DNA of 64,000 nt. It comes from Ancylostoma caninum (taxonomy: Eukaryota > Nematoda > Chromadorea > Rhabditida > Ancylostomatidae). Below are positions 33,773 through 47,100 of this stretch, one piece after another. The notes below the pieces were generated by a model. The model saw only the letters and a list, made by a program, of their open reading frames with translations, was not told the DNA's origin and did not search any database. Where the stretch lies: NCBI GenBank assembly GCA_037903475.1, contig JBAJFG010000074.1, positions 310,001-374,000 on the forward strand, in the 5' to 3' direction. Made by a program: the position numbers and the translations under genes. How positions within the stretch are numbered: the first letter of the stretch is position 1; every line of letters begins with the position of its first letter.

Positions 33773-35254
33773 AAGCCTCTCAAACCTTTTCGCTTGGCCA
33801 CTTCAGAACATCAAGTTTCGCCTTGGCAATGTTGTGTGTTAGCCTTACCGGGGTAACTGGTTGTCAAAAAGAGCACATACGCTATGACGTTAGCCTGATC
33901 TGCCTCAATGGTACTAAATGCTCTCGAGTTCGACAACGAACTTCCATTCAACACTCTTTAGAACGAAGTCTGTGTGGTACTTCGTCACGAAAATTCCACA
34001 GTCGGCTTCCTAAACTTGAATGCTGTCGAAATTCGCAACATCTGCAAGAAACAAATGCTGTTCTTCACTAGGGACACAGAACCGGAAACGTTTCACCAAA
34101 AACGCTATCCCTTCATGGGGTCCTCTGTATCGGATTCCTGTGAAAAGCTCCAACCAGATGACAGTGTACCAGAGCCGAGACATGCACAAAAGTATCCCGG
34201 ATACTCAATGTGCTCAAATACATGTGCAGGGTTAGCATATGGCTGTCTCACTCCACTCCCAGGCTGCATCTTCTTCCGTGTCGCATACGGTAAACGAACG
34301 CTCGGCGTCTAGCACGTCTTCAAGTGTGCTCCGTGGCTCATGGAAGCACACATCAAAATGAGTCTATCAACGCCGAAAGAGCACGTCGAAGAGTCTCTAG
34401 TGCTACATCCGTAAATACCTACAGAACAACACTGATGGACTCTGAAAGTCTCAGCAACCAAGCACGGATGCCATCTTACTTCAGCGGTTCGCGGAAACAA
34501 AAACATCGACCATTCTCGTCGACGATAATTGGAGAGCAGCCGTCGAGTGTGCTAATACCGAATTAGCCAGCATCCAATTCCACAAGTGCGAAGCCCAGCA
34601 AACCTGCGCATGCGTCCCCAATAAGATATCGGTGCAGTGTGTCTGTTCGAGTGCTCCTGTCTACTCGCAAAACCGCACTATACCAATGCTTCCACTCAGA
34701 CGGCCACACCTTGAAATATCAGAGAACAATTCTGCCGTAATAACCGTTGAAAAGGATGCCGAAGTAGCAGTCCTTTTATCAACTACAAAGAGATTTGCCA
34801 TCGCTCAGCAAGTGATTGATTCTCCCTGTCGCGTCCTGGCATCTGAATTATTGGGCTGTTACAGCTGCTACCGTGACTCTCCAACATGACTCTGCTCACG
34901 TTAGTGATAACTGTTACTATAAATGTGGAGGCCAGGCGCACACTTTAAACATCCGTGGTATACCACTCATCTATACCTGAACACATTGTTCTCGGCAAAG
35001 AAAACACCGAAGAGCACGCTCTACAGATGCCACAACTGTCATTACCAGACTTGCGACTTCTAATATCAACCTTCAAAGAACACTGGCACATTGCTCTGGC
35101 ATCAGTCGTGGTAGTAGGCATCCTCGCCTTACTAACAGACTTGTTCAGGCCTGTAGTCCTTCTCTTTCTATTGAAATTCGCCGCGGAAATCCTTCAAGCA
35201 GCGGTGAATATCATATTCGTTATACAGACGCTCGCCAAAGTTCGTAGGCATTGA
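33773..35254 (+). pseudogene. Env-like glycoprotein relic of a nematode retroelement
   Basis: Successive segments in at least four frames (33823-34071, 33974-34312, 34324-34566, 34632-34889, 34955-35254) carry the cysteine-rich pattern and the GCYSC-type cluster of the phlebovirus-G2-like env of nematode LTR retroelements. They end in a hydrophobic membrane span and a second hydrophobic stretch. Several frameshifts and an inserted transposon make it non-functional. No gag-pol and no LTR pair were found in the window. Confidence 0.55.
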
Positions 35255-36264
35255 AGCTTCTGGCCACGCCTTTCTCCCCGGGCCACGCCCATTGCACTAA
35301 CGGTAACAAGTAGTTATTGTAGTTGCCACTCATCATGCCGAAAGTGTCAGCGTCCGGTACTCCAAACATTGATGATTCACTCGTGCCAGGCATAATGGCG
35401 GCGGGCGCTCTGACACCTTCGAAGTGTCCACGAGGCTCACCCTCAACCTACTAAAAGCTTCCATCACTGAGATCTAAACGAAAGTACTCGCCATTGATGG
35501 AAAAGTCGACACTGTACTGGCTAACACCGCTCCCCGTCATCCCTGCATTTTCTGTGACGGTAGTACGACGACGGCCATTGTACCACCACCTGCCCTGAAT
35601 ATTCCGACCCCATTTCCCGTATACTTCGACTTCGCGATCTCAACAAGTGCGTCTCTTGTCTCGCTGTGGCACATTGGAGCTGCAGTCAGAAGTGCCCACT
35701 TTGTAATGGACAACATCACGCCGTATTGATACATCTTACAGTACCTCATGACCTTAGCGGTCTCTCACTGCTCACACTACTTGGCGAGGAAATGCTCGTG
35801 GCACAATAATACTCACTCTTATTTACTGTCCAGCTCACATCTACTACACATTAATTGCTGCAAGTTACTTTCATCACTTTCGCTCGACTATAGGAGTCAA
35901 ATTAGAGCAATGCAGTACCGCAAAGGCTTCCCAAATCCAATAAAATCATACTAAATCACATGTGATCATCACTCTACTACCTCCACCTAATCCCAATATC
36001 GGTGCAATTTTCATTTTTTCTTGCCATTTATGTTAAGCGATCACTTAATCATGCAATGGTGCACTACTCCTTTTTTATTCTTGCCTTGTGTCGCCATATA
36101 CACGCATATACTACCCGTGAAAATATGTACCAGTTGTTAGCCCAACCATTTCTCACAGCACAGTGTTGTCATTTTAAGTGCGCGCGTTAGAGCGGCCCAT
36201 GATAAAAAAAGGCCGCAACGCCCTCTCGGTTTCTCTGCTCAGAAATGAGGGGGGGGGGGGCAAT
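35255..36264. other. No gene recognised; possible retroelement 3' remnant
   Basis: 35330-35750 has a short segment with a CIFC motif and proline-rich frames that could be more of the retroelement. Otherwise AT-rich, unrecognised. A G12 run lies at 36249-36260. Confidence 0.35.
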
Positions 36265-36266
36265 TA

Positions 36267-37520
36267 TTAGGGTGGTCAGAAAGTCTTGAGCCGTTTGACA
36301 CCTTTTTTTCTTTATTTTATCATTCAGCACACAATGAATTTTACTCAACAATCACCATCATTAGCCACTACAATGTCCCACCTAATGGGCAGATCAGCGA
36401 TCCCCTTTTCCCAGAACTGAACTGGGGAGACTGGGAGTCAAAGAAGTCGCTGACCGCCCTTCCAACATCTTCAAGTTTGGTGAATTTTTTCTTAGCCAGG
36501 AATGCCTTGAGGGGGCGAAATAAATGATGATCAGAGGGGGCAATATCAGGGGAATAGGGTGGATGGGGAACCGTGTCCGAGCCCAGCTCCTCCAACTTTT
36601 CACGTGTCTCTTTAGCTACATGGGGCTTAGCGTTATCGTGGAGCAGGTGGACAAAAGCTCGTCTCGGCCGTCTTTCTCGAACAGCGTCCGCTTATTTCTG
36701 GAGCTGAATGGCGTAAACGCTACCGGTGACGGTGTGTCCTTGCGGGAGCAGCTCGTGATACAGCATTCCTCGCGAATCCCAAAAGCAGCAAAGGAGACAC
36801 TTCTTGGGGTGAAGGTCCGATTTGGCTTGCGTTGGAGGGTCTTATCCTTGAGAGAGCCACAAGGCTCGACGCGTATTGGAATCGTAGAGGACCCAACTCT
36901 CGTCTCCGGTAATCAGATCCCTCAGAAACTCCTTTCGTTGAGGGCGGAGAAGGAGAGACTGACAAATGGATATCCGGGTGAAGCGCCTACTATCGGTCAA
37001 GACATGAGGGATCCATCGAGTCAGCACTTTTCTGTAGCCGAGGACCTGAAGGCGACTGAGGACTATTTGATGGCTTCATCTGAGTCTCGTCGCAATACTG
37101 CGGGTGCTAACTTCCGGGTCCTCTTTGACGGCGCCGAGAATGACAGAGTCTTCCACCTTGAGGGGCGTCCCGACCGAGGCTTTTCTTCGAAGTCCGTATC
37201 TCCTCCTTCGAAGCGAGCGAAACAGCGTTTGACAGTGCTGATGGAAGTAGTGTCTTCTCCTAATGCGTTGTTGATGTTGCGAACGGTTTCCGTCGCTCCA
37301 GTGCCGCGGCGCCATTCATAGAAGATAATCGCTCGAATGTGCACTTGTGGAATTGACATCGTAATTAAAGTCAAGAAAGGCAACCTGGGTATATATACTT
37401 ATTGGTTTCGAGAGTGATACTGATAGAGGATGATACCACATGGTAGGTCGTGGTACCGGTCAAGAATTGAAAGTTCTGAAACTTTTAAAAAATCGGCTCA
37501 AGACTTTCTGACCACCCTAA
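36267..37520 (-). mobile_element. mariner transposon, element 2 (1,254 bp, both ends intact)
   Basis: Inverted ends starting TTAGGGTGGTCAGAAAGTCT match perfectly for 27 bp and are flanked by TA at 36265-36266 and 37521-37522. On - the transposase can be read from 37383: a DNA-binding start (IRAIIFYEW, TSISTVKRCFARF, EEKPRSGRPS), then ITGDESWVLYD, then PPYSPDIAPSDHHLF with the expected DD34D layout, and FFDSQSPQF before the end. At least two frame changes separate these parts, so it looks inactive, though the ends could still be mobilised. It is a different lineage from the mariner at 30975. Confidence 0.88.
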
Positions 37521-37522
37521 TA

Positions 37523-38100
37523 TATTCAGTGTTGTTACCGTCGGCACTGAAGCGCGGACGTCCAGTGGTGAATAAACAGATTGTTAATTCAACGTTGTCG
37601 GAGCCCACCACAACTTCGTTATACATATAGGCTAGAAGAATTACTTTGATCATGCAGAGTAAGAGCCCCCTCCCCCCAGCCCTAACTGTTCTGCAGTTAC
37701 AAGGCGCTAATTTAATTTTTGGAAATTCCAAAGTTTACCAGATGAAGCAAAAGAAGTGAAACTTTGTTCCACCACGATAAGCGCACCATTACAATAACAT
37801 CTTAGTAACATGTGCGTAGAAAGCTTGTGTTCTGCGCAGTCTTTTTTGTTCTCGAATAAGGCCCTAGCGCCCTAAGGGCATAAACTTGCACACATCCAAA
37901 GACTTTCACAACACCATCTTATAAATATGAAGACGCTGATTCCAAAAATAGATACATGTATGTGGATATCTCTGCTCTTAAATGAGTTACGGCAAAAGAC
38001 GCGCCTTTGCGTCGTTTTCGTCTTTTTTCCAAAGATTACCGACGCTATTGTACTTCTGTGCTTCTATATTAATCCTCACATAAAACATGCAAAGAGACCA
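37523..38100. other. No gene recognised
   Basis: No clear exon or repeat. A frame at 37927-38118 is hydrophobic in parts but lacks motifs. Confidence 0.45.
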
Positions 38101-38107
38101 ATTTCAG

Positions 38108-38161
38108 ATGCAAGATAACGGGTTATGGATAGGCTATAAGTGCTACGCTGAATTTAGGGCA
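38108..38161 (+). CDS. Candidate CTLD head exon
   Basis: After a good acceptor (atttcag) an 18-codon frame reads LWIGYKCYAEF, which resembles the start of a C-type lectin domain. The donor (gtctgc) is weak. Both ends are phase 0, matching the phase-0 start of the CTLD exon at 42455, so it could be the missing upstream exon of that gene with a 4.3-kb transposon-filled intron. Could equally be a lone relic. Confidence 0.33.
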
Positions 38162-38397
38162 GTCTGCAACTTTACCCACTTATTTCATCCGACTAACGAC
38201 TCGAGGATGCTCATTTTTGTGGGTAAAGAACTTTTCTCAAGATTTTTCTCCCTCTCAGCTTCACTACTTGATTCTTCTTCAATAGCATTATGTGGCTCTC
38301 TGAAGACTCCTCTGTTCTATATGGCTAACTGGCTTACCTTCGGCGATAAGGCCTTTTTCAAACCTTATCATTAACAATATATCGCATACTTATTCAA

Positions 38398-38720
38398 AGG
38401 CAGTGTATCACTCATGATGGGTATCAAGGTATTAACAGAATCTGCTCCTATTCGACGTGCTGATTCCAATGATGTGCTTGAAATCTCAAGAAACGATCAA
38501 AAACCCCTATTTTGAAGGCCAAATTCGATGTTGGAGCGCAGGAGTTCCCTTGCTAGGAATATAGCAAAGGAGAAGCTGAGAAGTTATGGTTGCAAATAAA
38601 AACGAACTTCTAGGCAGCGGTTATTATCAACTGATCAAGTGCTGCCGTGTCGCAAAAACATGGCGCACCCTCAGCTAGCTCTTGCTGATAGCTAGCTGAG
38701 GGTGCGGCATGTTTTTCCGA
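38398..38720. mobile_element. MITE of the AGGCACTG family, copy 3, rearranged
   Basis: It begins AGGCAGTGTATCACTCATGA and matches 17135 onward (GACGTGCTGATTCCAATGAT, CTATTTTGAAGG). Its right half has turned back on itself: 38654-38680 and 38690-38716 form a 27-bp hairpin with one mismatch. The normal right terminus is missing. Confidence 0.65.
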
Positions 38721-38750
38721 ATGAAGCCTCTCGCCCAGTGGCCGAGAATT

Positions 38751-38796
38751 CCCCCTCCTCCCAAGTATCGCTCTCGATACTTGGGAGGGGGGGGGG
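38751..38796. repeat. Hairpin ending in a G run
   Basis: CCTCCCAAGTATCG mirrors CGATACTTGGGAGG around CTCT, continuing into C and G runs. It lies 35 bp from the hairpin at 38654-38716. 38797-39553 has no recognised gene and a second G run (about 38946-38960). Confidence 0.75.
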
Positions 38797-39553
38797 ATGA
38801 TGATGCGGACAAGACTGGATGAACATCGCAGAGCGTTGACAAACCTTTCCTCCCACTTTTCGGAGAGCCATAGGCTGAAAACCCTAGGTGTCGTGCTCAT
38901 CAAACCTTCACTTTTAGCCGAGCCAAGGGGGGACCTTCACTTTGGGGGAGGGGGGGGGGGTGGGCTCCGACCAGCCAACATTAAAAGTGTTAAAGTTTTG
39001 ATTTGTCCCGTGAGTATAGACAAATTGAAAGCAAGGATAGAACACAGTTGCACCCTAAAACCGAAGAAAAGCTTAAGATACAGACAAACGAGAGAGAGAG
39101 AGAGTAGAGTAGATCCAAATCAAAAAATGCGATCGATAAATGGGTAGATACTTGTTGAATGTTTTCCTAACCGAGATGGTAGATTTATCGAGTTATTAGC
39201 TCCCAGGATTGGCTGTTTATGAATCTCGGCATGACTTGAATTTCACATTGTTTTATGTTCAACTGCACGCGAGATTACTAGTCAGTCTATTTAAACGGCC
39301 AAAGTTTCGGAGCTATCTCCTCCTTCAGGGCCTAGAGTGGGTGAACAACGTGTTGAAGCTTTCCCATCAAGTGCATTAGCAATCAAGCTTAAAGTTCGAA
39401 AACTTATTTTTCAATCACCGGGAAAGCTCCTACACAACTGGAAACGTGTACACACCTCGTGACACGGCACTGATGGTGAGTAGTGCCGGGTGATCGCTCC
39501 CTCGTCGTCAGTGGTAGCGGGCAATGAAGACTGACAGCTCAACCACGATTTGA

Positions 39554-40205
39554 TCAGAATTGGCAAAGATCTATGTAAGAGGCAAGCTCGCTGGTGATCG
39601 ATAAGCACTCATCTGTACGATTCATTGATGGGCTCTTGGTTCTGATTAGAAATGCTTCCATAGTTTTGCGCACCGTTGTATCATTTTCCTGTGCTGGTAT
39701 GGTGATTCGTACTTCAAAATCGACGTTTTCGTGCTGCTGTACTCGATGTACACCTAGTGGTGTGGATTTTCTGGAATTTCGTTTTCCCTCTAAGTGTTCT
39801 TTAATTCTAAGTTCCAGAGGTTGTGCTGTTTCGTCTATGTAAATGTCGCCACACACTTCGCATGGAATCTGATACATGGTTCCTGATATCATGCAGTCTC
39901 CTTCTTTCCCAGAAGGATGATACAGCTTGGTGTGGTGCAAAGACGATCATATAGGCGATTGCTTACTAGTCGACGCTTTGGATTATCGGAGAGTACGTCC
40001 ACTAGGTTCACAAAATCGTTCAAACCTGATTTCCTCAAGCAGACCCGTATAGTTCTGCTTACCTCGTCCGAGATGAATGGGATGCATAAGGGGATCTTAT
40101 TTTCCAGACCAATACCAAGCTGCTGCTTGTGAGAGGTCTTCATGGGGCGCTTACAGCTCATGGAGAATCTTATGCTTTCGTAGCCTTTGGAGGCGGCTAT
40201 GGCAC
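39554..40205 (-). pseudogene. Penelope-like retroelement fragment with GIY-YIG nuclease
   Basis: On -, the C-terminal part of a reverse transcriptase region (40205-39960; IPLCIPFISDEVSRTIR) runs into a GIY-YIG nuclease domain (39920-39554; MYQIPCEVCGDIYIDETA...RIKEH...MEAFLIR). The catalytic Arg and Glu are present, but the YIG triplet reads YID. A frame change falls near 39925. This RT plus GIY-YIG order is characteristic of Penelope-like elements. Only the 3' part is here; the rest was replaced by repeat-derived sequence beyond 40205. Confidence 0.75.
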
Positions 40206-40735
40206 AGGCAAGTAGAGTAGATACGGGTCCACCTATGGAGAAAGGGCCCGCCGTGGCCCAGTGGTGTGGGGGACGTAGGATACGGGTCCACGAGGAAGGA
40301 TACGGTACCGCAAGTGGAGAAAAGGTCCGCCATGGCGCTACAGTGAGAAACTCGCGAGAACGCTAGTCCACCGATGGAGGAAGGACCCTTCGTAGCCACC
40401 CACATTCTATTTTTCAACATTTCCACCCTCTTTACCCCACACTTGATTCTGAAGTGATTCCGAACAGTGCAAAGATCTATTGAAGGCGTCGGGAATCGAA
40501 ACCGTGGGTGACTCTCATACGCTCTCAACCAGCCCTGCTTTAACTCGATATGACGTGATCGTTCTTGGGCGGAACGTCATTTGTCACGTCATAAAACAAT
40601 CATGAATTTACATTCAATGGTCAAGCCACCCCTCTATGTACCCCACTCACACCTCTCCAATACGACCCCCTCCCCCTTCCCAGCCCCCTCCCATACGACC
40701 CTCTCTTGGGAAATTCCCACCGGAGGCTTGACCCT
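40206..40735. other. Degenerate GGGTCCAC/GGAGAAAGG repeats, no gene
   Basis: 40220-40400 has imperfect copies of GGGTCCAC..TGGAG(A)AAGG..CCGCC(G/A)TGG, possibly a reversed, decayed relative of the minisatellite at 40741. No exon recognised. Confidence 0.4.
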
Positions 40736-40740
40736 GCTTA

Positions 40741-40945
40741 TGACAGCGGTGGACAGGGGTCCAGGCTTCCCCCCACTTCCGGGCGTCAGCGCACCCTTAT
40801 CACAGCGGTGGATCCGTCTCCTACACTTTGGCCGCCGGCGAACCCTTATCACAGTGATGGACCCGGCTCCCCCACTTTTGGGCGCCGGCGCACCCTTATC
40901 ACAGTGGTGGACCCGGCTCCCCCACTTTTGGGCGCAGGCGGACCC
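40741..40945. repeat. 50-bp minisatellite, about 4 units, related to the 59-bp repeat
   Basis: Units contain GGCGCCGGCGCACCCTTATC, ACAG(T/C)GGTGGACCCG and CCCCCACTTTTG, clearly kin to the 22-kb repeat but with a 50-bp period. A hairpin (40942-40990) follows directly. Confidence 0.85.
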
Positions 40946-40990
40946 GTTGAACTGTTGGAGCTATTATATAGGTCCAACAGTTCAACGGGT
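40942..40990. repeat. 18-bp-arm hairpin
   Basis: ACCCGTTGAACTGTTGGA mirrors TCCAACAGTTCAACGGGT around a 13-nt loop. It starts within the last minisatellite unit. 40991-41912 has no recognised feature. Confidence 0.9.
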
Positions 40991-41912
40991 GTCATCATCC
41001 AACCTTCCGCTCGACCTCCTCTCCACCCCACTCCACCATACCACACCCGATCGCAGCTAGAGATTCGTGGTGTTGTGCGTGCGCGTTCATTTGCAGTACT
41101 CATTCCTGTTCATGCCACGCCCACTTGCATTGCATAGTCACGGAGAACACGGATCGTGTCTGTTTTTACTTGCCGCGACAAAAGACCGAGCTAACCCTCT
41201 GCGGTTTAAACCATTGCCATAACCAGAGAGAACGAAAACGCTCAAACGCTCCCCAGCCGATTCATGCATCACCTTGATGCGACTCGCAGAAACCATTGCT
41301 ATAGAATGATGGAGCAGAAACGTTCAGGGGACATGAGAATATTATTGTCATCCTCAGGATGCAAACCGAAAGGGAACAACCCCGCAAAAATCATTCAAAA
41401 CAAGGTTGTGCTTACAGAACGTGATAGCCAACGGCCAAGGATTTGTCAGTTCCAGTAGTGAATCTTTTGCACACTCCGTCGATTTTTTTTGTTTTCTCCC
41501 ACAAAGACTTTTATTTTGAACGAATCATCTGAAATCTCCAAACCCTTTCATGAATATGATCCCTCAGCATTTCATCTGCTTACTTCGTAGCCTTTTTTTT
41601 TTGAAGTTTTCGAATTTTTTTGATCGACTTTGTGCTATAACTAACGTCACACCACTACGACAAATGTACGTCCTTTGAATGTTGATAAGGATTTGAGCCA
41701 TTAATAACTGTATGGCGGTTCTTGTGAAATTCAAAAGAAACCTAACTACATCCGAAAGACTTTCTGAGCATCTTTCCTATCGCTTGTTACTCCGATTACA
41801 GGAAGACGGAACGTCACTGATTTCAACATAATACGTAATACGAAGTGCAAAGTCCGTACCCATTCTGGAGGTCCTCCTACCTCATCAGTGTACTTGCGAG
41901 ACAGATATACAT

Positions 41913-42149
41913 AGGTTAACTTATACTAAGTGCTTGCGTATGTCGCGTGTCAGGCGCACACCAATTTGCGGAGAATTGTTGAGTAACTTATACTAGTTAC
42001 GCGTGACAGTCGCTCGTCAGACGCAATCAGATGCCGTAAACGAGTGAGCTTGAGCTGTGACTGCAATCCGACTTCGATGCGACTGAGCCCGACTCGTCAT
42101 CATATAGACGCACGCGCCTCAGTCGCAAGCATCCAGGATAAGGTGCCCT
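41913..42149. mobile_element. AGGGCAA-family MITE, copy 3
   Basis: AGGTTAACTTATACTAAGTG and, from the right, AGGGCACCTTATCCTGGATG are inverted ends with GCGTCAG-type subterminal motifs. It lies just upstream of the CTLD gene; similar sequence lies upstream of the 26.7-kb paralogue. Confidence 0.5.
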
Positions 42150-42454
42150 TGTCAGTAACTGACGACTTTATGCCATTCATGTCCGTCTAGCTATTTTTAG
42201 CAGTACGGTTGATTATAGATCGGGCGCCGCTAAATCGAGGTGTGCATGAGTAGGTAAATTTGAGAAGTTTAACAGCCGGCGACGAAGCGACGCAACGGCT
42301 ACGCTCTTGTCGCGAAAAAGTACAAACACTCTTTAAGGTAGTAAAACTGTTCCATTTAACGAAGCTATTTCACACAAGAATTGGGCCCAACATTCACGGA
42401 ATTTTGTTGGAATTTAAGATATAGCAATTCTCGTTGGTTACTTCTATTTTTTAG

Positions 42455-44309
<1,855 letters not shown>

Positions 44310-44480
44310 TTGTAGCGTTGTTTTACAAGATGATTATGGAAAGTTAGGCTGCAATAATATATAAGGCAAGTAGTATAAGCGAACAATAGTCAAGCATTTA
44401 GAATCTTTTCTCTGACCCGATTTTCCATTTTTATCTCCTTTTTGTATAGCAGATTTCTGCTGTTTGTGTTAGATTAACTC

Positions 44481-44486
44481 AATAAA
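44481..44486 (+). promoter_or_regulatory. Poly(A) signal AATAAA of the lectin gene
   Basis: Lies 172 nt after the stop codon at 44309. Confidence 0.5.
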
Positions 44487-45464
44487 TTTGAGGTGGTATA
44501 TAGTAATAAATTGGTGGGACTTGCTGGTGACGAGCTAAGGTGAAGTATTGTTGTTCAGTGGGATATTAATGGGAGCAAAGGTACCGGAACGGTTTGCACT
44601 GGGTCTATTTGACATTTTTGGCTATGGAAATCAGCTGTTCCACCTGTGTTTCATCATGGTGGCATGGAATCTCTGTGAAGCTGCTTACCAAGACTGCATT
44701 CCTTCCTTCTGGAACTCGCGAAAATCTTACCGTAAGCACTGCATTCCTGATCTCAGCTGTTTTCACCATATTCACGGTGAAGACATTATCTGAAAAAGTG
44801 CAAAGTATAAAATACAATTAGGTTTTTGGTCTAGACAACCACGGGTATACGTAGTTTTATTGTTCCAAGTCACTCTTCGATACGGTTTCCGCACATTGAC
44901 CCCCGAGCATTTTGCTTGCTTAGGCCCAGCTTATGATTTGCTCTGTGTTTGTGGCTAGTCATGTTGGAAACAGTGTTAAAAATTTTCAAGTATCACGACT
45001 CTGCCTCTGCATCCATCACAGATCTACGAATTCTGGTGCCAAGTAAAGGGTAAACGAGTAGGTCTGGATACGTTATCATGTTCATCATGGGTAAAATTTA
45101 GTTTTGCAACCGGGCTCTGGCCTCTAACGTACTAACCTGGATTTATTTTCCGGTAATTTAGGAGTGACCCACACGTTTCAGAGGGTCTTTCTCTTCAAGG
45201 TATCACAAGTAGTCGTTATTCAAGGCGAGATGAACAGTCATATATTTTGCAGTATTCCAGAAATCCTGTAGCATCGTCATCATCTTTAGGATCATTCAGG
45301 TGTCTTCATTCACGAGACAGAGAAAATTCGAAAACTTATTTTCCGTGATGTGCACAATTGGCTGTGCTGAAACCAGCCGGAATATTTTGGAATTGCGAGG
45401 GAGCAACGAACTGCATTAAAACCGAGTACCTGTCTGTAATTAACCTTACGGAAGCGTCAGCAGG
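44487..45464. other. No gene recognised
   Basis: No supported exon, RNA or repeat found. Confidence 0.5.
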
Positions 45465-45732
45465 GTGGCGGTCAAGACGCACGCCGCGACGCGACCGCGC
45501 CGCACGCATACGCTTTCCATGTTCGGGTTGTTTCTTCAAATTCGACGCGCTAAATGACATCGGTGGCCACCTTCTCACAGTTTGCGGATTCCGAAAACTC
45601 TCATCTGCCCCACTAAAGCTTAGAAAAGTTGCCTATATCCACGCAGAACTGCTTGTACCCTCGAAGGCTGCAGCCGCGACGCGCACATGAATCGACCAAT
45701 CACAGACCAGCAGCGTACCCCTTGTCACGCAG
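45465..45732. repeat. Dispersed repeat, inverted partner of 25402-25668
   Basis: Reverse orientation copy, from GGGTGGCGGTCAAG to CTTGTCACGCAGCC, with CTGCAGCCGCGACGCGCACA shared. Confidence 0.7.
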
Positions 45733-46269
45733 CCACTGCTCAATCAACCTCAGATACTCTCCGCAGATGTCGAGCAGTGGTCAACGAATGCGCATTTTCT
45801 AGTGTATATGAGTTGAAATCAATTCGTGATCAGATACCACGGATAGATGTCATTTTGCGAGACAGTGCAGACAGATGGTGTCAAATTACATATTTCAACC
45901 TCTGCGAAAAAAAATTTTTCTTAAAAATAGGAATTGCATGAAATGAGTAGATGCTAATTCCTCTCTATTTCTCATGCGTATCTACCACTCTTATGAAAGT
46001 TTGAATCTCCACGCTCTGCTCTAGAAGAATTTATAGACAAAAAAAACCAGAAGTTGCAATGTTTTTGCTCGCTACTGTATATGTTTGAAATAAGGTGGAA
46101 AAAATCTGGTCGACAAGGATGGTCGAACCACAAGGGGGCAAGATTCGACTAGTTTTGTTTACTTCTGCATAATTCTTAGTGTATATTTAAGGTTAATTCG
46201 AGCTACACTGATGAAATTCCGCTCAAAAATGTAGCAAAACTCAATTCGTGAGGTCTTTGCCCTCGAATA

Positions 46270-46495
46270 CGCTACGCTCAGTGTACCGATAGACTGTTAG
46301 CTCAGAGAGTGGTGATGAAGTGACTTTGTCTGCAATTACGACTGCATCACGGTGTCGGCAAACTAATCTAATTTTCACACTTCTGTAAGTCAAAATTTTT
46401 ATGTTTACCTTCTGACACTTAGTAAAACCTCCTTCCAGACTCATCCTGCGGCGTTCTACCATCAATAGAACCAGTGCGGTCGTGACTGCAGACAA
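46270..46495. repeat. Palindromic repeat related to 13432-13665
   Basis: GTGACTTTGTCTGCAATTACG on the left (as GTGACTTTGTCTGC) mirrors GCAGACAATGTCAC on the right. GACTGTTAGCTCAGAGAG recalls the ends of the 13.4-kb copy. Degenerate CACCCGGTGAA(G/A)TC repeats follow at 46865-47055 with a G13 run at 47088-47100. Confidence 0.45.
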
Positions 46496-47100
46496 TGTCA
46501 CTCAATCGATCCTCTCTGGGCAACACACTTAACTTCACGCCTAAACTTCTGTCAGATTGGCCGCTGGGGTCGAATACAGCTTGTTACAAGAATAAATAAA
46601 AAGACTCATGATCACCTGGTTATAGTCTTATTAGGATACCTCGTTCAACATAGGAAGATATCCTCAGGAAGCCTCTTCGTACAAAATTTTCGTACAAAAT
46701 TCAGGATAATGTACTGTCAAGGGGTTTGGAACTCATCCACAGCTTCAACGACTGTCCTTCAGCGAATAACAATAAAAACAGTGTCAAATAGACGATGCAC
46801 TGGGTCTCCAGAATTTCTACCTACGGCTTTCACAATCCAGCCCATGATACCCACTGCAGGATACCCGGTGAAGTCTCGTATTGCTTCAACGAGGTGTGCT
46901 ACAGTGAGTACTCCTAGGAATACTGTAGGTTTTACGGATTCTCCTCAGAATCCACTGCAAAACACCCGGTGAAGTCTTCCTCAGCTTCACCTGCGGTTCC
47001 TGCAGCGGATTCTTCCGGAACCATCCATCATAGGAACACCCGGTGAAATCCTGGCTGGTTTCAAACGAGACCCTACGATGGAGGGGTGGGGGGGGGGGGG

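Noticed and set aside
36524..37321. Longest forward open frame (265 codons)
   Set aside because: It is the antisense of the mariner transposase at 36267-37520.
40480..40545. tRNA-like boxes on - (GGTTGAGAGCG and GGTTTCGATTCCC)
   Set aside because: Box-B-like word has an extra base and no cloverleaf or paired ends could be drawn; not a tRNA gene, at most a SINE scrap.
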